Notes: generated by a model not told the origin, from the letters alone. 13,334 nt of DNA from Limnoraphis robusta CS-951 (GCF_000972705.2 NZ_LATL02000210.1:1-13334), one strand, 5' to 3'; positions 1 through 7,528 are shown, numbered from the stretch's first letter. Made by a program: numbers and translations.

Positions 1-5
1 AGCTT

Positions 6-89
6 GCTGTAAGGGTTGTCAATGAATCAGTAATCCAAAGCCGTGAGGTTTGGAGAATCCCCTTTCTTTAGAAATGGGGAGTATGTCAA
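6..89 (+). mobile_element. IS200/IS605-type right end, relict (copy 1)
   Basis: The segment contains a hairpin at 59-79 (CCCC TTTC, loop TTTA, GAAA, bulged T, GGGG). It is followed by TCAA at 86-89, the type of right-end cleavage tetranucleotide known for IS608-like elements. The preceding stretch (GTGAGGTTTGGAGAATCCCC) resembles the 3' end of tnpB elements common in cyanobacteria, where the right end also forms the scaffold of the TnpB guide RNA. No tnpB reading frame is visible here, since it would lie left of the window. The assignment rests on recalled family pattern and the hairpin/TCAA arrangement; the left limit is arbitrary. Confidence 0.5.
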
Positions 90-133
90 CTCTCTAACCT
101 CAGTCGTTTTGGCCTTATGTCTCAAGTTCCGGG

Positions 134-409
134 CTAGTTCTTGGAGCTAACTCGGGCTAAAACCTCTTCCATTTCCGACAGTTCAACGGCTCCCGAGAAG
201 GTTTCACCGTTCATTACGAAAAAGGGTGTTCCAGATATCGCCAAAGCTTGAGCAAGTTCGAGATCTTTTTGAATAGAGGCTTGGGCTTCTGAACTTTGGC
301 GATCGCGATTAAACTGTTCTAAGTCGAGATTTAAAGTAGTAGCAATCTGGACGTACAAATCTTCACCCAATTTTTCTTGTTGGCTAAACAGAGCATCTTG
401 ATATTGCCA
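134..409 (-). pseudogene. Truncated 3' copy of dsbA-like gene
   Basis: This is the duplicated tail of the dsbA-like gene at 538-1347. It corresponds to residues 179 (Trp) to 269 and keeps the cis-proline segment SGTPFFV, but it lacks the lipoprotein signal and the CPFC active site. Upstream of base 409 the frame runs into the IS-like sequence and meets a stop at 431-433. The only in-frame Met (367-370 region) would give a 78-residue fragment without a redox centre. It is best treated as a non-functional by-product of the 404-bp duplication, if the duplication is real. Confidence 0.85.
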
Positions 410-493
410 GCTGTAAGGGTTGTCAATGAATCAGTAATCCAAAGCCGTGAGGTTTGGAGAATCCCCTTTCTTTAGAAATGGGGAGTATGTCAA
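410..493 (+). mobile_element. IS200/IS605-type right end, relict (copy 2)
   Basis: Identical to 6-89. The hairpin is at 463-483 and the terminal TCAA at 490-493. It lies just downstream of the stop codon of the intact dsbA-like gene (538-540, minus strand), so the element end sits in the dsbA 3' flank. On the minus strand the hairpin is not followed by a T-run, so I do not call it a terminator for dsbA. No transposase frame accompanies it. Confidence 0.5.
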
Positions 494-537
494 CTCTCTA
501 ACCTCAGTCGTTTTGGCCTTATGTCTCAAGTTCCGGG

Positions 538-1347
538 CTAGTTCTTGGAGCTAACTCGGGCTAAAACCTCTTCCATTTCCGACAGTTCAACGGCTCCCGA
601 GAAGGTTTCACCGTTCATTACGAAAAAGGGTGTTCCAGATATCGCCAAAGCTTGAGCAAGTTCGAGATCTTTTTGAATAGAGGCTTGGGCTTCTGAACTT
701 TGGCGATCGCGATTAAACTGTTCTAAGTCGAGATTTAAAGTAGTAGCAATCTGGACGTACAAATCTTCACCCAATTTTTCTTGTTGGCTAAACAGAGCAT
801 CTTGATATTGCCAAAATTTCCCCTGTTGTTGAGCCGCCCAAGAGGCTTTTGCTGCCGGGAGAGCTTCCGAATGGATTTGACTGAGGGGCAGGTGCTTATA
901 AACCAGCGTCACTTGTCCCTGATGCTTATCCATAAACTGTTTAATGGTTTGATGAGCGCGGGCGCAGAAGGGACATTGAAAGTCGGAAAACTCTAACAGG
1001 ACAATCTGCTGACTGGATGCTCCGGTCGTTGGAGAACTGCCAATAATAGCAGACGGATTGGTTTTCATCTGTTCGAGGAAGGACTGCCGAGAACTTTGGA
1101 GATTTTCTTGCTGTTGCTGTTGGTAAGCCTGTACAGACTCCAAAATGGCTTTGGGGTTATTACGAATCACTTGAATAACCTGTTGTTCAAATTCTGGACT
1201 GACGTTGGCTGTTTTAGCGGACTCCCCTGGTTTTGAGCAACCTCCCAAAGTCAAGCCGACGGCTAAAATTGTTGTCAGTAGCCACAGCCTTAACTGACGG
1301 TATTGCTGCCAACCTGTCGAGATTTCCATAACGCTTTTTACCTTCAT
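538..1347 (-). CDS. DsbA-family thiol-disulfide oxidoreductase lipoprotein
   Basis: A thioredoxin-fold protein of the DsbA/Thioredoxin_4 group, 269 residues from the first ATG. A hydrophobic N-terminal segment ends in a lipobox (LGGC, Cys37), predicting a lipoprotein anchored on the outer face of the plasma membrane. The active site is CPFC at 125-128 in FSDFQCPFC, and the cis-Pro is P240 in SGTPFF, both canonical. A Gln-rich helical linker lies between the anchor and the domain. The start is ambiguous: a second ATG (1327-1329, Met7) has AAGG 11 bases upstream and may be the real one, whereas the first ATG has no visible ribosome site. The role inferred from the family is disulfide formation or isomerisation in periplasmic proteins; no DsbB or VKOR partner is visible. 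Its 3' third is duplicated downstream (134-409). Confidence 0.92.
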   Translation of the reverse strand: MKVKSVMEISTGWQQYRQLRLWLLTTILAVGLTLGGCSKPGESAKTANVSPEFEQQVIQVIRNNPKAILESVQAYQQQQQENLQSSRQSFLEQMKTNPSAIIGSSPTTGASSQQIVLLEFSDFQCPFCARAHQTIKQFMDKHQGQVTLVYKHLPLSQIHSEALPAAKASWAAQQQGKFWQYQDALFSQQEKLGEDLYVQIATTLNLDLEQFNRDRQSSEAQASIQKDLELAQALAISGTPFFVMNGETFSGAVELSEMEEVLARVSSKN

Positions 1348-1357
1348 CTATGACAAA

Positions 1358-1417
1358 CACAAATCTACGCAACACTTTTACCTTAAACCTTAAGTTGCAG
1401 GTTTGTGTGTCGCGTAG
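1358..1417. other. Imperfect nested inverted repeat between cysC and dsbA-like gene
   Basis: Outer arms CTACGC (1365-1370) and GCGTAG (1412-1417) enclose inner arms AAACCT (1385-1390) and AGGTTT (1399-1404). CACAAA (1358-1363) can alternatively pair with TTTGTG (1402-1407). The structure sits downstream of cysC and just upstream of the dsbA-like gene, both transcribed leftwards. No T-run follows on the minus strand, so a classical intrinsic terminator is not supported. It could be an mRNA leader structure or processing site. Confidence 0.35.
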
Positions 1418-1454
1418 AATTCGTTCAAGTTTTTAAAGGTTTTGAGGAAATTGA

Positions 1455-2000
1455 TTAAACTGCAACCTTCGATGGAAGATAACCCAATTCCTCTAATTTA
1501 TTCATCACCTTAGCTATACTCTCCGATAACTCTTCGAGATCGGTTCGACATTCAACTTCTGGGTTGAGGGGCGGTTCGTAAGGATCATCAATACCTGTAA
1601 ACTGTTTAATTTCTCCAGCTCTGGCTCGTTTGTACAAGCCTTTGACATCCCGTTCTTCGCAAGTTGCTAAGGGAGCGTTTACAAAAACTTCTACGAAGTC
1701 CCCAATCGTTTGGCGAACCTCTTCGCGAACTTGTCGATAAGGAGAAATCGCTGAGACTAAGACAATAACACCGTTGCGGGTGAGAAGATTGGCAACAAAT
1801 CCGATCCGACGGATGTTAATGTCTCTGTCTTCTTTGCTAAAACCCAAACCTTTGGTTAGGTTTTCCCGCACCACATCGCCATCTAAAATCTCAAGCTGGC
1901 ATTCTTGTGAGCGTAATTCCTCGGCTACTGCACGGGTAATTGTGGTTTTTCCGGCACCACTTAAACCTGTGAACCACACTGTTACACCTCGGCGCTGCAT
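1455..2000 (-). CDS. cysC: Adenylylsulfate (APS) kinase
   Basis: Phosphorylates adenosine 5'-phosphosulfate with ATP to give PAPS, used in sulfate assimilation or as sulfotransferase donor; cytosolic. The 181 residues match the usual length of stand-alone CysC. The P-loop is GLSGAGKTT at 12-20, followed by DGDVVRENL, FSKEDRDINIRR, the catalytic-serine motif SAISPYR and the C-terminal FTGIDDPYEPP, all family signatures. An upstream in-frame ATG (2034-2036) would add 12 residues. I chose the ATG at 1998-2000 because homologues typically begin MQRRGVTVWFTG and because AGGAG (plus-strand ctcct, 2012-2016) lies 11 bases upstream. The dsbA-like gene lies downstream on the same strand, but a gap of about 107 bases and an inverted repeat argue against tight coupling. 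No sulfate-uptake gene is in view. Confidence 0.95.
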   Translation of the reverse strand: MQRRGVTVWFTGLSGAGKTTITRAVAEELRSQECQLEILDGDVVRENLTKGLGFSKEDRDINIRRIGFVANLLTRNGVIVLVSAISPYRQVREEVRQTIGDFVEVFVNAPLATCEERDVKGLYKRARAGEIKQFTGIDDPYEPPLNPEVECRTDLEELSESIAKVMNKLEELGYLPSKVAV

Positions 2001-2270
2001 CAATTTTATTTCTCCTGCTAAGTGACAACTAAACAAAGAATTGATTATCGAATCATCTCAAATGAGACTTGACTTGGACTGACGACATTTCCCTGAAATC
2101 AATGACACCCCTATCAACTCATACCGTTGCGATCACGTTCTGAAGGCGTGGGATCAACTCCATGAGTTGTAAATTTCTTCTTCTCCCATACTACTCGCAT
2201 CTAGCTACAGATGCAAAGTCTGTCTGTCGAAAGGGTGAAAACTGACTGGAAAGGTAGAGCAGTAACTTAG
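2001..2270. other. Gene-poor region upstream of cysC
   Basis: I find no convincing gene here. There is an 8-bp inverted repeat, CAACTCAT (2115-2122) and ATGAGTTG (2162-2169), about 39 bases apart. A 29-codon open tract without a start codon (2083-2172, plus strand) ends with residues KAWDQLHEL and a TAA; it may be chance or a decayed gene tail. The cysC promoter must lie here, but no box pair was clear enough to mark. Confidence 0.5.
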
Positions 2271-2300
2271 TTGACAATTTATGCTACAACACGGTACTAT
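2271..2300 (+). promoter_or_regulatory. Sigma70-type promoter candidate
   Basis: TTGACA (2271-2276) and TACTAT (2295-2300) are separated by 18 bases and point rightwards. The pair precedes the tnpB remnant and, beyond it, the HD-GYP gene at 2648, which has no other clear promoter. It probably came with the left part of the insertion element, so it could now drive or influence the HD-GYP gene. Confidence 0.5.
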
Positions 2301-2600
2301 CTGTAAGATAAAAGAATACATCTATAGTTTTTGCGCTATAGATTCTATCCGTCAACTAAAACCTGTTCAAGCTGCGGTCATGTTCAAGAAATGCCGCTTA
2401 AAGAACGAGTTTTCAACTGTGAAGCTTGCCACATATCAATCGGCCGCGACTTGAACGCAAGCCTCAATGCGCGAACATTACGCCGAAGGCTATTCGGTTT
2501 GAGCCTGTGGAATAGGAAGTGCCGACACCCTATGAAACCCAGTATAGTCTGGAAGAAGCAGGAACGAAGCATTAATACGGGTAGAACCCGTGTTATATCA
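2271..2600 (+). mobile_element. Internally deleted IS200/IS605-type (tnpB) element remnant
   Basis: A promoter-like left part (2271-2300) is joined to the last portion of a tnpB gene (from about 2340). A perfect 8-bp inverted repeat, ATCTATAG (2320-2327) and CTATAGAT (2336-2343) with an 8-base loop, sits right at the join. Further right, ACGGGT (2577-2582) and ACCCGT (2586-2591) form a short perfect hairpin that could be the right-end structure. Both outer limits are guesses. No tnpA is present, so the remnant could not move on its own. Confidence 0.5.
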
Positions 2601-2651
2601 GTTTTCGATAGCAGTAGTGTTGCAGTCTTTCAGCATCTACGACCCCTATGA
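2331..2651 (+). pseudogene. tnpB C-terminal remnant (zinc finger and RuvC-III)
   Basis: TnpB is the RNA-guided nuclease of IS200/IS605-type transposons. Only its tail survives. FYPSTKTCSSCG gives the first zinc-finger cysteine pair, CEAC the second, and GRDLNASLN the RuvC-III motif with its aspartate. The RuvC-I and RuvC-II parts and the whole N-terminal domain are missing, so no nuclease can be made. The frame opens with TTG, not ATG. TnpB resemblance fades after about 2485, and the remaining codons to the TGA at 2649-2651 look like 3' element or flanking DNA. That TGA overlaps the ATG of the HD-GYP gene (ATGA), which I take as coincidence. Confidence 0.85.
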
Positions 2652-4276
2652 TTTTTCAAAATCCAGAATATTTAAAAGAGTTAGCCGAACAAGCAGAGTT
2701 AATTGAAAAGCTATTAGATATCGGCGCATCCTTGTCGAGTACACAGAGCTTGAGTAGTCTACTCAACTTGATTTTAAGTAAAAGTCGGGAAATTACTTAT
2801 AGTGATGCAGGAAGTGTGTATCTCGTAGACAATAGCGACAATACTCCGAAATTACTGTTTAAAGTCGCTCAAAACGTCTCGCTTCCGAATGTGTCCTTTC
2901 GTGAGTTTGCCATTCCCCTGACTGAGAGAAGTTTGGCGGGATACGTCGCCTTGACGGGTGAAACGTTAAACATCCCTGATGCTTATCAGTTACCGCCAGA
3001 CAAGTCCTATCGCCTCGATAGTAGTTTTGATCGTGATATTAGCTATCGAACTCGTTCGGTGTTGGTTCTTCCCATGCAAAACCGCCAGGGGGAAACTATC
3101 GGGGTACTTCAGTTAATTAACCGCAAAATTAGACCGGATGTCACGCTGGTTCCTGAAAATACCCTAGAAATGACTCAATCCTATGGGGAATGGGAAGAAC
3201 GGATTTTGCGAAGTCTAGCCTCTCAAGCGGCAATTTCCATCGAACGCAACCATCTACAAGAGAGTATTGAATATCTTTTTGAAGGATTTGTCAAGGCTTC
3301 AGTTCAAGTGATTGAACAGCGAGATCCCAGCACCTTTGGTCATTCTGAACGGGTGGCGCAACTAACGGTTCGTTTAGCGGAAGAAGTGAATACGGCGACA
3401 ACAGGCTCACTCGCGGATATCACATTTAGCGATCGCCAAATTCAAGAAATTCGTTATGCTGCATTATTGCATGATTTTGGCAAAATTGGTGTTCCTGAAG
3501 CGATTTTAACGAAGTCTAAAAAGTTGTATCCTCATCAGTTAGAAGTCCTACGTCAACGCTTTACTTTAGCACGACGGACTTTAGAATGGGAATGCACTCA
3601 AGCAAAATGTGAACTCTTGCTGCAAAATGAAAAACAGACTCATTCCGAAAGTTCAGTTCATCAGAAAATTGAACAGTTAGAAGCAAATTTAAACCAGGAA
3701 CTCCAGCAATTAACGGATTACTGGAATTTATTATTACAGGCGAATGAACCTCAAGTCACAGAAGAAGAACCGCTAAAAAGACTATCAGAATTAACTCAGA
3801 TTGTTTATCGGGATATTGACGGGGAAATGAAACCTTTAGTGACTCCTGAAGAAATGTCTCAACTGTTAGTTAAACAGGGAAATCTCACGCAGAATGAACG
3901 GTTAGTAATCGAGTCTCATGTCACCCATACTTATAAGTTTCTTGAGAAAATTCCCTGGACAAAAGACCTACAAAATGTTCCTCAAATTGCCTATGGACAC
4001 CACGAAAAACTAGATGGGACTGGCTATCCTTTGGGATTAAAACAAGAGAAAATTCCCATTCAAGCTCAAATGATGGCAATTGCGGATATTTATGATGCGT
4101 TAACAGCCGGAGATAAACCCTATAAACACGCATTACCAACCGTCACGGCGTTAAAAATTCTCCGAAAAGAAGCCGATCAAAATAAAGTGAACCCTGAGAT
4201 TTTAGAACTGTTTGAGAAACGTCAAGTTTATCAAGTGATAGGACATAGTTTAGATGTGGTAATGAAACTGGCATAA
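2648..4276 (+). CDS. GAF and HD-GYP domain phosphodiesterase
   Basis: A 542-residue cytosolic signalling protein. Residues about 20-200 form a GAF sensor domain. The HD-GYP domain follows, with H232 in GHSERV, HD at 275-276 in LLHDFGKIG, HH at 451-452 and GYP at 459-461 in HHEKLDGTGYP. All key metal and GYP residues are present, so cyclic-di-GMP hydrolysis is a reasonable family inference. Between HD and the LTQNERLVIESH segment there is an extra stretch of about 110 residues (300-412), helical and Gln/Glu-rich, absent from compact HD-GYP domains; I recall a subfamily with such an insert. The ATG at 2648 has no clear ribosome site, and upstream in frame there is a stop at 2615-2617 with no other ATG. 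Transcription may start at the promoter-like site at 2271-2300. Confidence 0.9.
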   Translation: MIFQNPEYLKELAEQAELIEKLLDIGASLSSTQSLSSLLNLILSKSREITYSDAGSVYLVDNSDNTPKLLFKVAQNVSLPNVSFREFAIPLTERSLAGYVALTGETLNIPDAYQLPPDKSYRLDSSFDRDISYRTRSVLVLPMQNRQGETIGVLQLINRKIRPDVTLVPENTLEMTQSYGEWEERILRSLASQAAISIERNHLQESIEYLFEGFVKASVQVIEQRDPSTFGHSERVAQLTVRLAEEVNTATTGSLADITFSDRQIQEIRYAALLHDFGKIGVPEAILTKSKKLYPHQLEVLRQRFTLARRTLEWECTQAKCELLLQNEKQTHSESSVHQKIEQLEANLNQELQQLTDYWNLLLQANEPQVTEEEPLKRLSELTQIVYRDIDGEMKPLVTPEEMSQLLVKQGNLTQNERLVIESHVTHTYKFLEKIPWTKDLQNVPQIAYGHHEKLDGTGYPLGLKQEKIPIQAQMMAIADIYDALTAGDKPYKHALPTVTALKILRKEADQNKVNPEILELFEKRQVYQVIGHSLDVVMKLA

Positions 4277-4446
4277 GATAGCATCTCTATTCAAAATCAG
4301 GATAGTGCCAGCCTCTCGCTTGCTAAATCAATCTGGGTGGATATAAACTAGATAATGGGCATAGAATCAAGTTAAAATCTTGAAGTTCAGGGTGGAAATA
4401 CTATGATGAAATAAAATTATACGCTTTAAAAAATAAGGAGAGCAGG

Positions 4447-6246
4447 ATGAAGGCGGACAAGGGAATTAGATGGTATCAAAACCCTGTATCATTTTGCAAA
4501 GTCACTCGATTTTTGTTAGTATTCTGGTCATCTCCTGTATTTTTAGGCTTTAGTTCTAGTTCGGTTTTAGCTGAATATTCAGATAACAATTCAGATAATA
4601 TTGCATCTCAATCTACTTTAGAACAACTCCAACGTTACAGTCAAGAAGGACGCAAAAACACCTCAGCGAGTCAAGTCACATCGGTTTCTCAACTGTCTGA
4701 TGTTCAACCCACAGACTGGGCGTTTCAAGCCTTACAATCTTTAGTGGAACGGTTTGGCTGTATTGCAGGTTATCCAGATGGTACATTCAAAGGAAATCGT
4801 TCGTTAACGCGCTATGAATTTGCAGCCGGTTTAAATGCTTGTGTTGAACGAATTAACGAGTTGTTAAACGCCGCAGTCGAAGATAGTTTAACTGAAAATG
4901 AATTCATTGCTTTACAACGTTTACAAAATGAATTTGCAGCAGAATTAAGTTTACTTCGAGGTCAAGTTAGCCGCTTAGAAGAACGGACAGAAGTTTTAGT
5001 CGCTAATCAATTTTATACCACAACAAAACTCACGGGAGAAGGAATTTTTGCGATAACAGATGCTTGGGGAGATGATATCGCCTTTCAAGGAACCGAAGAA
5101 AACCGCAATCAAACCGTCTTTCAAAATCGAGTTCGTTTAAATTTTAATACCAGTTTTACAGGTGAAGATTTACTCCTAACTCGCCTTCAAATGGGAAACG
5201 CTCAACCGTTTGATTTGGGGTTTACTCGTCAAGGAACACAAACCTTTAATTTTCGCGGTGATACGGATAGTAAAGTTGAATTAGAACGATTATATTATCA
5301 GTTTCCGATTACCAATCAACTTCAGTTAATATTAGCCGCAAAAGGCGTCACTTGGGATGATTTTGTTCCGACGGTTAACCCCTATTTAGATGATAGAGAT
5401 GGCGGAAATGGAAGTTTAAGTACCTTTGGTCAACGGAACCCAATTTATCGCATTGGAGGGGGTCGCGGAATGGGTTTACATTATCGATTTAATGAACAAT
5501 TTTTAAATGGAATTTTTGGGTCAACTTCTGTGTCTGTGGGTTATCTGTCTGCGAGTGCGGGAGATGCGAGTCAAGGAAATGGTTTGTTTAATGGAGATTA
5601 CGCAACGTTAGCCCAAATTACAGTAACGCCGAGAGATAATTTACAGTTGGCTTTTACTTATAATCATGCTTATTCAACACCGGGAAATTTTGGCTTTGAT
5701 AATGGTTTAAGAAATGGTTTAGTAGTTGACAAAAATAGAGGTAATATTAATGGAAATGCAATTAATGGTGTAACTGGGAGTGGAATTGCCAACTCAATTT
5801 TAGGCTTAAGTGAGGGAATTAATCCCGGAAGAATTGCGTCAGGAGTGGTTAGTAATTCCTATGGGGTACAAGTTTCATGGCGAATAAATCGTAAAATCGT
5901 ATTAAGTGGTTGGGGAGGATATACGGATGCGAGAGTGATTAATATTGGGGATGGTCAAATTTGGAATTTTGCGGTAACATTAGGATTACCGGATTTGTTT
6001 AAAGAGGGAAGTTTGGGCGGGATTGTTATTGGGAGAGAACCCTATTTGAATGATATTGATGCGCCGAGAGACTTAAAAATAGAGTTTCCTAATGATCAAT
6101 CTTGGCATTTAGAAGCGTTTTATCGCTACCCGGTAAATGATAAAATTTCCATTACTCCGGGGATAATTTTTATTACAAATCCCAACCAAGATAGCCGCAA
6201 TGATGATATCGTGATTGGGACGTTAAGAACAACGTTTTCTTTTTAA
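4447..6246 (+). CDS. SLH-domain OprB-type outer-membrane porin (iron-uptake porin family)
   Basis: A 599-residue outer-membrane beta-barrel of the cyanobacterial SomA/SomB type. The signal peptide runs to about residue 42 (SSSVLA before EY). An SLH domain follows (about 81-140, with WAFQALQSLVERFG and GYPDGTFKGNRSLTRYEF), thought to bind the cell-wall polymer. A coiled-coil stretch (about 150-187, RGQVSRLEERTEVL) leads into a barrel of alternating beta strands that ends in the terminal phenylalanine (TFSF) expected for barrel assembly. AAGGAG at 4435-4440 lies six bases before the ATG, a strong ribosome site. The upstream 170 bases are AT-rich, without a promoter I would defend. These porins pass small solutes and inorganic ions; the iron link comes from family naming, not from this sequence. 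It converges with the kinase gene at 6254, leaving seven bases between stops. Confidence 0.93.
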   Translation: MKADKGIRWYQNPVSFCKVTRFLLVFWSSPVFLGFSSSSVLAEYSDNNSDNIASQSTLEQLQRYSQEGRKNTSASQVTSVSQLSDVQPTDWAFQALQSLVERFGCIAGYPDGTFKGNRSLTRYEFAAGLNACVERINELLNAAVEDSLTENEFIALQRLQNEFAAELSLLRGQVSRLEERTEVLVANQFYTTTKLTGEGIFAITDAWGDDIAFQGTEENRNQTVFQNRVRLNFNTSFTGEDLLLTRLQMGNAQPFDLGFTRQGTQTFNFRGDTDSKVELERLYYQFPITNQLQLILAAKGVTWDDFVPTVNPYLDDRDGGNGSLSTFGQRNPIYRIGGGRGMGLHYRFNEQFLNGIFGSTSVSVGYLSASAGDASQGNGLFNGDYATLAQITVTPRDNLQLAFTYNHAYSTPGNFGFDNGLRNGLVVDKNRGNINGNAINGVTGSGIANSILGLSEGINPGRIASGVVSNSYGVQVSWRINRKIVLSGWGGYTDARVINIGDGQIWNFAVTLGLPDLFKEGSLGGIVIGREPYLNDIDAPRDLKIEFPNDQSWHLEAFYRYPVNDKISITPGIIFITNPNQDSRNDDIVIGTLRTTFSF

Positions 6247-6253
6247 CGAGCAT

Positions 6254-7432
6254 CTAAGAATCTTCGGGTTTTAATACAGGTAACGTAAACCAAAAGGACG
6301 CGCCCGAATTTTCGTTAGCAATAACGCCTATTTTACCCCCATGAGCGTTAATAATTTGCTGACACAAATACAAACCTAAACCTAATCCTTTAATTTTACC
6401 CACATTTTTACCTCGTTTGTAGAGTTCAAAGAGTTCTTTTGAATCTTCTGAATTGATTCCAACGCCATCATCTGAAATGGTGTATTTTACCCAGTTTTCA
6501 GTTTTCTTTTTAGCCTTCTTGTCGGTGATGACTTCCGCAGAAAGCGTTAACGTTAATCCGGGGGGATTATATTTGATAGCATTAGAAAATAAGTTGTCAA
6601 AAACTCGCCAAAGTTGAGTAGAGTCGGCTTGAACTAAAGGTAAAACAGAGGGTATTTTTTCCTGAAAGTTCACCCGATTTTTGTCAAAAAAAGGCTGCCA
6701 TTCGGCGATCAGTTGTTGGGTAAAAGGGATCAAGTCTAAGGGTTGACAATGCAGGGAAATTCCTTCTAAACTAATATCGCTGGTTTCAACTAAAGAGTTA
6801 ATCAGATTGAGTTGGCGATCGCAACTATTCGCCATTTGTTCTACAATATTTCGAGGAACTGTTAGTTTTGGGGAGGATTCTAAGGTTAATAAGTTATTCA
6901 ACACGATTAACATTCCGGTTACGGGATTTCGCAAATCGTGAGAAACCGCATGAATATAAACTCGTAATGCAGACTCAATTTTTTGGCGTTCTTTAATTTC
7001 TTTTTGAAGTTGTTTATTTTGTTCAAGCAGTTGTTTTTGCTGTTCCCGCAACGTAATCTGAGTTCTAACACGAACTAAAACTTCTTGAACTTGAAAGGGT
7101 TTTGTAATATAGTCAACGCCACCCACATCAAAAGCCATGACTTTATCCATCGTATCATTAAGCGCACTCAGAAAAATAATCGGAATATCGTGAGTTTTGG
7201 GTAAACCTTTGAGATATTGAGCAATTTGATAGCCGCTCATTTCGGGCATCATAATATCCAGTAGAATCAAATCAGGAGCGAGCGCTTCTATCGCTTTCAG
7301 TGCTTGTTTACCATTGGTGGCTTTGCGAACTTTATAGCCTTTTTCCTCTAACATAGAGGAGAGCAGTCGTAAATTTTCAGGAGTATCATCAACAATTAAA
7401 ATATCAGCTTGCTGAATCGAAGACTGAATCAT
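6254..7432 (-). CDS. Response-regulator/histidine-kinase hybrid (REC-HisKA-HATPase)
   Basis: A 392-residue two-component protein with the receiver domain first. REC covers about 9-125, with acidic pair DD (15-16), phospho-acceptor D59 in LLDIMMPEMSG, S89 and K111. A coiled-coil linker (about 128-158) leads to the H-box SHDLRNP (H165). The ATPase domain has the N-box FDNLFSNAIKYN, DDGVGI and GLGLGLYLC. All catalytic motifs are intact. There are no transmembrane segments, so it is cytosolic and probably takes phosphate from another kinase or autoregulates. An ATG at 7487-7489 would add 19 residues but has no ribosome site. The ATG at 7430-7432 has AAGGGG (plus-strand cccctt, 7440-7445) seven bases upstream, so I chose it. 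No cognate regulator is adjacent and the input is unknown. Confidence 0.92.
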   Translation of the reverse strand: MIQSSIQQADILIVDDTPENLRLLSSMLEEKGYKVRKATNGKQALKAIEALAPDLILLDIMMPEMSGYQIAQYLKGLPKTHDIPIIFLSALNDTMDKVMAFDVGGVDYITKPFQVQEVLVRVRTQITLREQQKQLLEQNKQLQKEIKERQKIESALRVYIHAVSHDLRNPVTGMLIVLNNLLTLESSPKLTVPRNIVEQMANSCDRQLNLINSLVETSDISLEGISLHCQPLDLIPFTQQLIAEWQPFFDKNRVNFQEKIPSVLPLVQADSTQLWRVFDNLFSNAIKYNPPGLTLTLSAEVITDKKAKKKTENWVKYTISDDGVGINSEDSKELFELYKRGKNVGKIKGLGLGLYLCQQIINAHGGKIGVIANENSGASFWFTLPVLKPEDS

Positions 7433-7528
7433 CTGTGTACCCCTTATTTTGATAGGATTTGGAAATCTGTTGGTGAGGGATGCTATCATTCAGAGGTTGC
7501 CCACGTTTCCCCCTTAAATCTTATTTGG

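Larger units (their letters stand above)
6..813. repeat. Perfect 404-bp tandem direct duplication (6-409 and 410-813)
   Basis: Bases 6-409 recur without any difference I could find at 410-813, an offset of 404. Each copy holds an IS200/IS605-like right end followed by the 3' third of a dsbA-like gene on the minus strand. The five bases before copy 1 (agctt) differ from those before copy 2 (tgcca), and after copy 2 the intact dsbA-like gene continues. This is therefore a two-copy tandem array with a defined left edge. I see no microhomology at the junction 409/410. The perfect identity means either a very recent event or an assembly artefact near a contig edge. Confidence 0.95.

Noticed and set aside
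1..6. AGCTT at the first bases as a HindIII cloning edge
   Set aside because: Five bases are too few to claim this, and nothing else points to a cloned fragment.
781..996. 71-codon plus-strand frame inside the dsbA-like gene
   Set aside because: It lies antisense to a clear DsbA domain and shows no recognisable protein features.
1774..2025. 83-codon plus-strand frame opposite cysC
   Set aside because: Basic, low-information translation that mirrors the APS kinase codons; a shadow of cysC.
2648..2651. Translational coupling of the tnpB remnant to the HD-GYP gene through ATGA
   Set aside because: The upstream frame is a decayed fragment with no proper start, so the overlap is most likely accidental.
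7487..7489. Upstream ATG as start of the REC-kinase gene
   Set aside because: No ribosome site, and the extra residues precede the conserved REC start; ATG at 7430-7432 has AAGGGG at good spacing.
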